From Salinispirillum sp049115955 (lineage in GTDB: Bacteria; Pseudomonadota; Gammaproteobacteria; Pseudomonadales; Natronospirillaceae): a stretch of 64,000 bases of DNA. The notes beneath the pieces were generated by a model, which made no database searches, was not told where the DNA came from, and saw nothing but the letters and a program-made list of their open reading frames with translations. The DNA lies in NCBI GenBank assembly GCA_049115955.1, contig JAGDZJ010000009.1, forward strand, positions 72,070-136,069, given 5' to 3'. Positions 62,417 to 64,000 of the stretch are shown one piece after another; the first letter of the stretch is position 1; each line of letters starts with the position of its first letter. The translations under genes and the position numbers were made by a program.

Positions 62417-62440
62417 GCACTGGGCTGTTACACCCAGTGC
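62417..62440 (-). terminator. Hairpin downstream of serA
   Basis: GCACTGGG and CCCAGTGC are a perfect eight-base stem with an eight-base loop, 20 bases past the serA stop. No U tract on either strand. It separates serA from the envelope trio and may form the serA 3' end. Confidence 0.5.
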
Positions 62441-62460
62441 CACGGCTTAATCAAGCGTGA

Positions 62461-63690
62461 TTAAAACAGAATTCGCGCTTTGATCGTACCCTTAACTTGG
62501 CTCAGTTTTTCCAGCGCCAACGGGCCAAAGGCCTGGTCTACGTCAATCACGACATAACCCACGGTTTCATTGGTCTGCAAATACTGTGCGCTGATGTTTA
62601 TGCCATTATCTGACAGAATGCTGTTGATCAGTGACAATACGCCCGGCACGTTCTGGTGAATGTGCAGAATGCGGTGTTTGCCTTCCAAGGTCGGTAAGGC
62701 TACTTCGGGGAAGTTAACCGCCGAAATCGACGTGCCGTTGTCGGAAAACATGGCCAGTTTTTCCGCCACTTCCGAACCGATGTTTTTCTGCGCTTCCATG
62801 GTGCTGCCACCCACGTGTGGGGTCAGAATCACGTTATCGTAAGCACGCAACGGGCTTTGGAATTCTTCATCATTGCCGCGTGGTTCAACCGGGAACACGT
62901 CAATAGCAGCGCCAAGCAGCTTCTTGCTTTCTAGCGCTGCCGCCAAGGCATCAATATCCACCACGGTACCGCGTGCTGCATTGATAAAGATCGCGCCTTG
63001 CTTGATGGCTTCAAACTCGGCCGCGCCCATCATCCACTTGGTCGATGCGGTTTCTGGCACGTGCAAAGACACTACATCGGACGTCGCCAACAACTGGCGC
63101 AAACTGCCGACTTGTGACGCGTTGCCGAGCGGGAGTTTATTAACGATATCGTGAAAGATAACGTTCATACCCAGGCCTTCGGCCAACACACCAAGCTGTG
63201 TACCGATGTTACCGTAGCCTACAATACCCAGCGTTTTACCGCGAATTTCAAAAGAATTGGTCGCTGTCTTCTGCCAACCGCCGCGATGGCACACGGCGTT
63301 CTTCTCTGGAATACCGCGCAGCAGCAAAATGGCTTCGGCCAACACCAGCTCCGCGACAGAACGCGTATTGGAGAACGGCGCGTTAAACACCACCACGCCT
63401 TTTTCGGTCGCGGCACGCAGGTCAACCTGATTGGTGCCGATGCAGAAACAACCAATGGCTACCAGCTTGTCAGCGTGCTCCAGTACGTCACGCGTTAATT
63501 GCGTACGCGAGCGGATACCGATGAAATGGACATCGCGGATTTTCTCTTTTAACTGCTCTTCCGGCAGTGACGATGGCAGGACCTCAATTTCCGAGTACCC
63601 AGCGCGTTCCAATGACTCAACGGCAGAAGGATGAATGCCTTCCAATAACAGAATGCGGATTTTTGCTTTATCGAGTGATGTTTTGGCCAT
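62461..63690 (-). CDS. serA: D-3-phosphoglycerate dehydrogenase SerA
   Basis: First enzyme of serine synthesis: oxidises 3-phosphoglycerate to phosphohydroxypyruvate with NAD. 409 residues, the length of E. coli SerA. The Rossmann motif is GIVGYGNIGTQLGVLAE; the catalytic region has FINAARGTVVDIDALAAAL and LTPHVGGSTMEAQKNIG with the His. The C-terminal ACT domain (LHIHQNVPGVLSLINSILSD, then YVVIDVDQAFG) is the site of serine feedback in the family. ATG at 63690. The upstream 310 bases hold the second repeat copy and no gene start of its own. Confidence 0.96.
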   Translation of the reverse strand: MAKTSLDKAKIRILLLEGIHPSAVESLERAGYSEIEVLPSSLPEEQLKEKIRDVHFIGIRSRTQLTRDVLEHADKLVAIGCFCIGTNQVDLRAATEKGVVVFNAPFSNTRSVAELVLAEAILLLRGIPEKNAVCHRGGWQKTATNSFEIRGKTLGIVGYGNIGTQLGVLAEGLGMNVIFHDIVNKLPLGNASQVGSLRQLLATSDVVSLHVPETASTKWMMGAAEFEAIKQGAIFINAARGTVVDIDALAAALESKKLLGAAIDVFPVEPRGNDEEFQSPLRAYDNVILTPHVGGSTMEAQKNIGSEVAEKLAMFSDNGTSISAVNFPEVALPTLEGKHRILHIHQNVPGVLSLINSILSDNGINISAQYLQTNETVGYVVIDVDQAFGPLALEKLSQVKGTIKARILF

Positions 63691-63837
63691 GCTTGCTGTA
63701 CTTCCCGCTTATTTCTCTTTTGATGGTTGTCGGTGCTGACGATTCAGGGGCGCGCAGTTTATCACAAGACGACACCGCTCCACATAGCATATATTTTCAC
63801 CAACCTATGAGCGGCTTTCATCTTTTCCATGGGCATT

Positions 63838-63976
63838 ACTGGCAACTGCTCCTCGGCAATTGCTCCTGCATTGCTCTACCTCCGGCATCCATGCCGTCGT
63901 GAGTTGCCAGCATATAAGGCTAGGACAGCCTGTATGCCGAGAATGCAGGAGCAATTCTCGGTCCGCCCGTCCGTGG
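63838..63976 (+). repeat. Structured 139-bp intergenic repeat, copy 2
   Basis: Plus-strand counterpart of 24296-24434, identical at 131 of 139 positions. It folds as CTGGCAACT/AGTTGCCAG (63839-63847 with 63902-63910) enclosing hairpins GGCAAT/ATTGCT and CGGCA/TGCCG, then the GCATATA...TGTATGC hairpin with an inner GGCT/AGCC stem, then CCGAGAAT/ATTCTCGG with loop GCAGGAGCA. The arms AATTGCTCCTGCATT (63858-63872) and AATGCAGGAGCAATT (63942-63956) are exact inverted repeats. It lies in the gap upstream of serA, reading away from it. The last bases of the window (GTAGGAGGAGG) may be a ribosome binding site of a gene beyond the edge. Confidence 0.9.
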
Positions 63977-64000
63977 ATCGAGTAGGAGGAGGCCTCACAG

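Noticed and set aside
24296..63976. Repeat pair as ends of a 39.7-kb composite transposon
   Set aside because: The interval contains core genes (spoT, rpoZ, gmk, yicC), there is no transposase, and the repeats have internal stems rather than transposon ends.

Overview
The window looks like chromosomal DNA of a marine-type gammaproteobacterium. Gene content and order recall the Pseudomonas/Oceanospirillales group (rep, GGDEF/EAL, comM, ubiK, glnK, amtB; rsd next to dsbB; yicC, gmk, rpoZ, spoT). The pair of alpha-glucoside/maltose ABC operons would suit a Saccharospirillum- or Reinekea-like genus. The genus is an inference from family knowledge, not something the bases prove. No rRNA, tRNA, CRISPR array, prophage or transposase was seen.

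Region 1 (0-16.9 kb) is mostly housekeeping on the minus strand: an orphan ParA-type ATPase, a WD40-type lipoprotein, Rsd, DsbB, a lone FliL-like protein, an RMF-like small protein, GshA, Tex, Hsp33, Hsp15, a Gfo/Idh oxidoreductase, a PQQ-type sugar dehydrogenase and a Rep-type helicase. Two plus-strand genes of unknown role (a small membrane protein with two undetermined bases and a Gln-rich coiled protein) and a GGDEF-EAL protein are interspersed.

Region 2 (16.9-25.3 kb) holds comM, a periplasmic binding protein divergent from a hybrid histidine kinase, ubiK, and a nitrogen block. In that block a sigma54 promoter with an NtrC-like palindrome drives glnK-amtB. It is followed by a structured 139-bp repeat, a receiver that has lost its phosphoacceptor Asp, and a second PII gene.

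Region 3 (25.4-37.5 kb) is a type I restriction-modification island of seven co-directional genes: hsdM, hsdS, a PHP/SMC-like ATPase, an AlbA/Schlafen-type ATPase, a DarG-like macrodomain without DarT, hsdR, and a YgjP/WLM metallopeptidase. It ends at a hairpin terminator before spoT.

Region 4 (37.7-43.8 kb) is spoT, rpoZ, gmk and yicC, with a chemoreceptor inserted between gmk and yicC. Region 5 (43.8-56.5 kb) has an alpha-glucoside operon (binding protein, two permeases, GH13 alpha-glucosidase, LacI regulator) behind a perfect 16-bp palindrome, a NarL/LuxR response regulator, an FAH-family hydrolase, and a minus-strand malE-malF-malG operon. Neither transporter has its ATPase here. Region 6 (56.5-64 kb) holds a second chemoreceptor, an envelope trio (LpoB-like lipoprotein, COG3014-like lipoprotein, transglutaminase-like protein), serA, and the second copy of the repeat.

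The observation I find most worth following is the repeat pair. Two 139-bp copies lie in opposite orientation about 39.5 kb apart and match at 131 of 139 positions without gaps. They can fold into the same set of hairpins, show one compensatory base-pair change, and have two hairpin loops complementary to each other. It could be a mobile palindromic element or a structured RNA.
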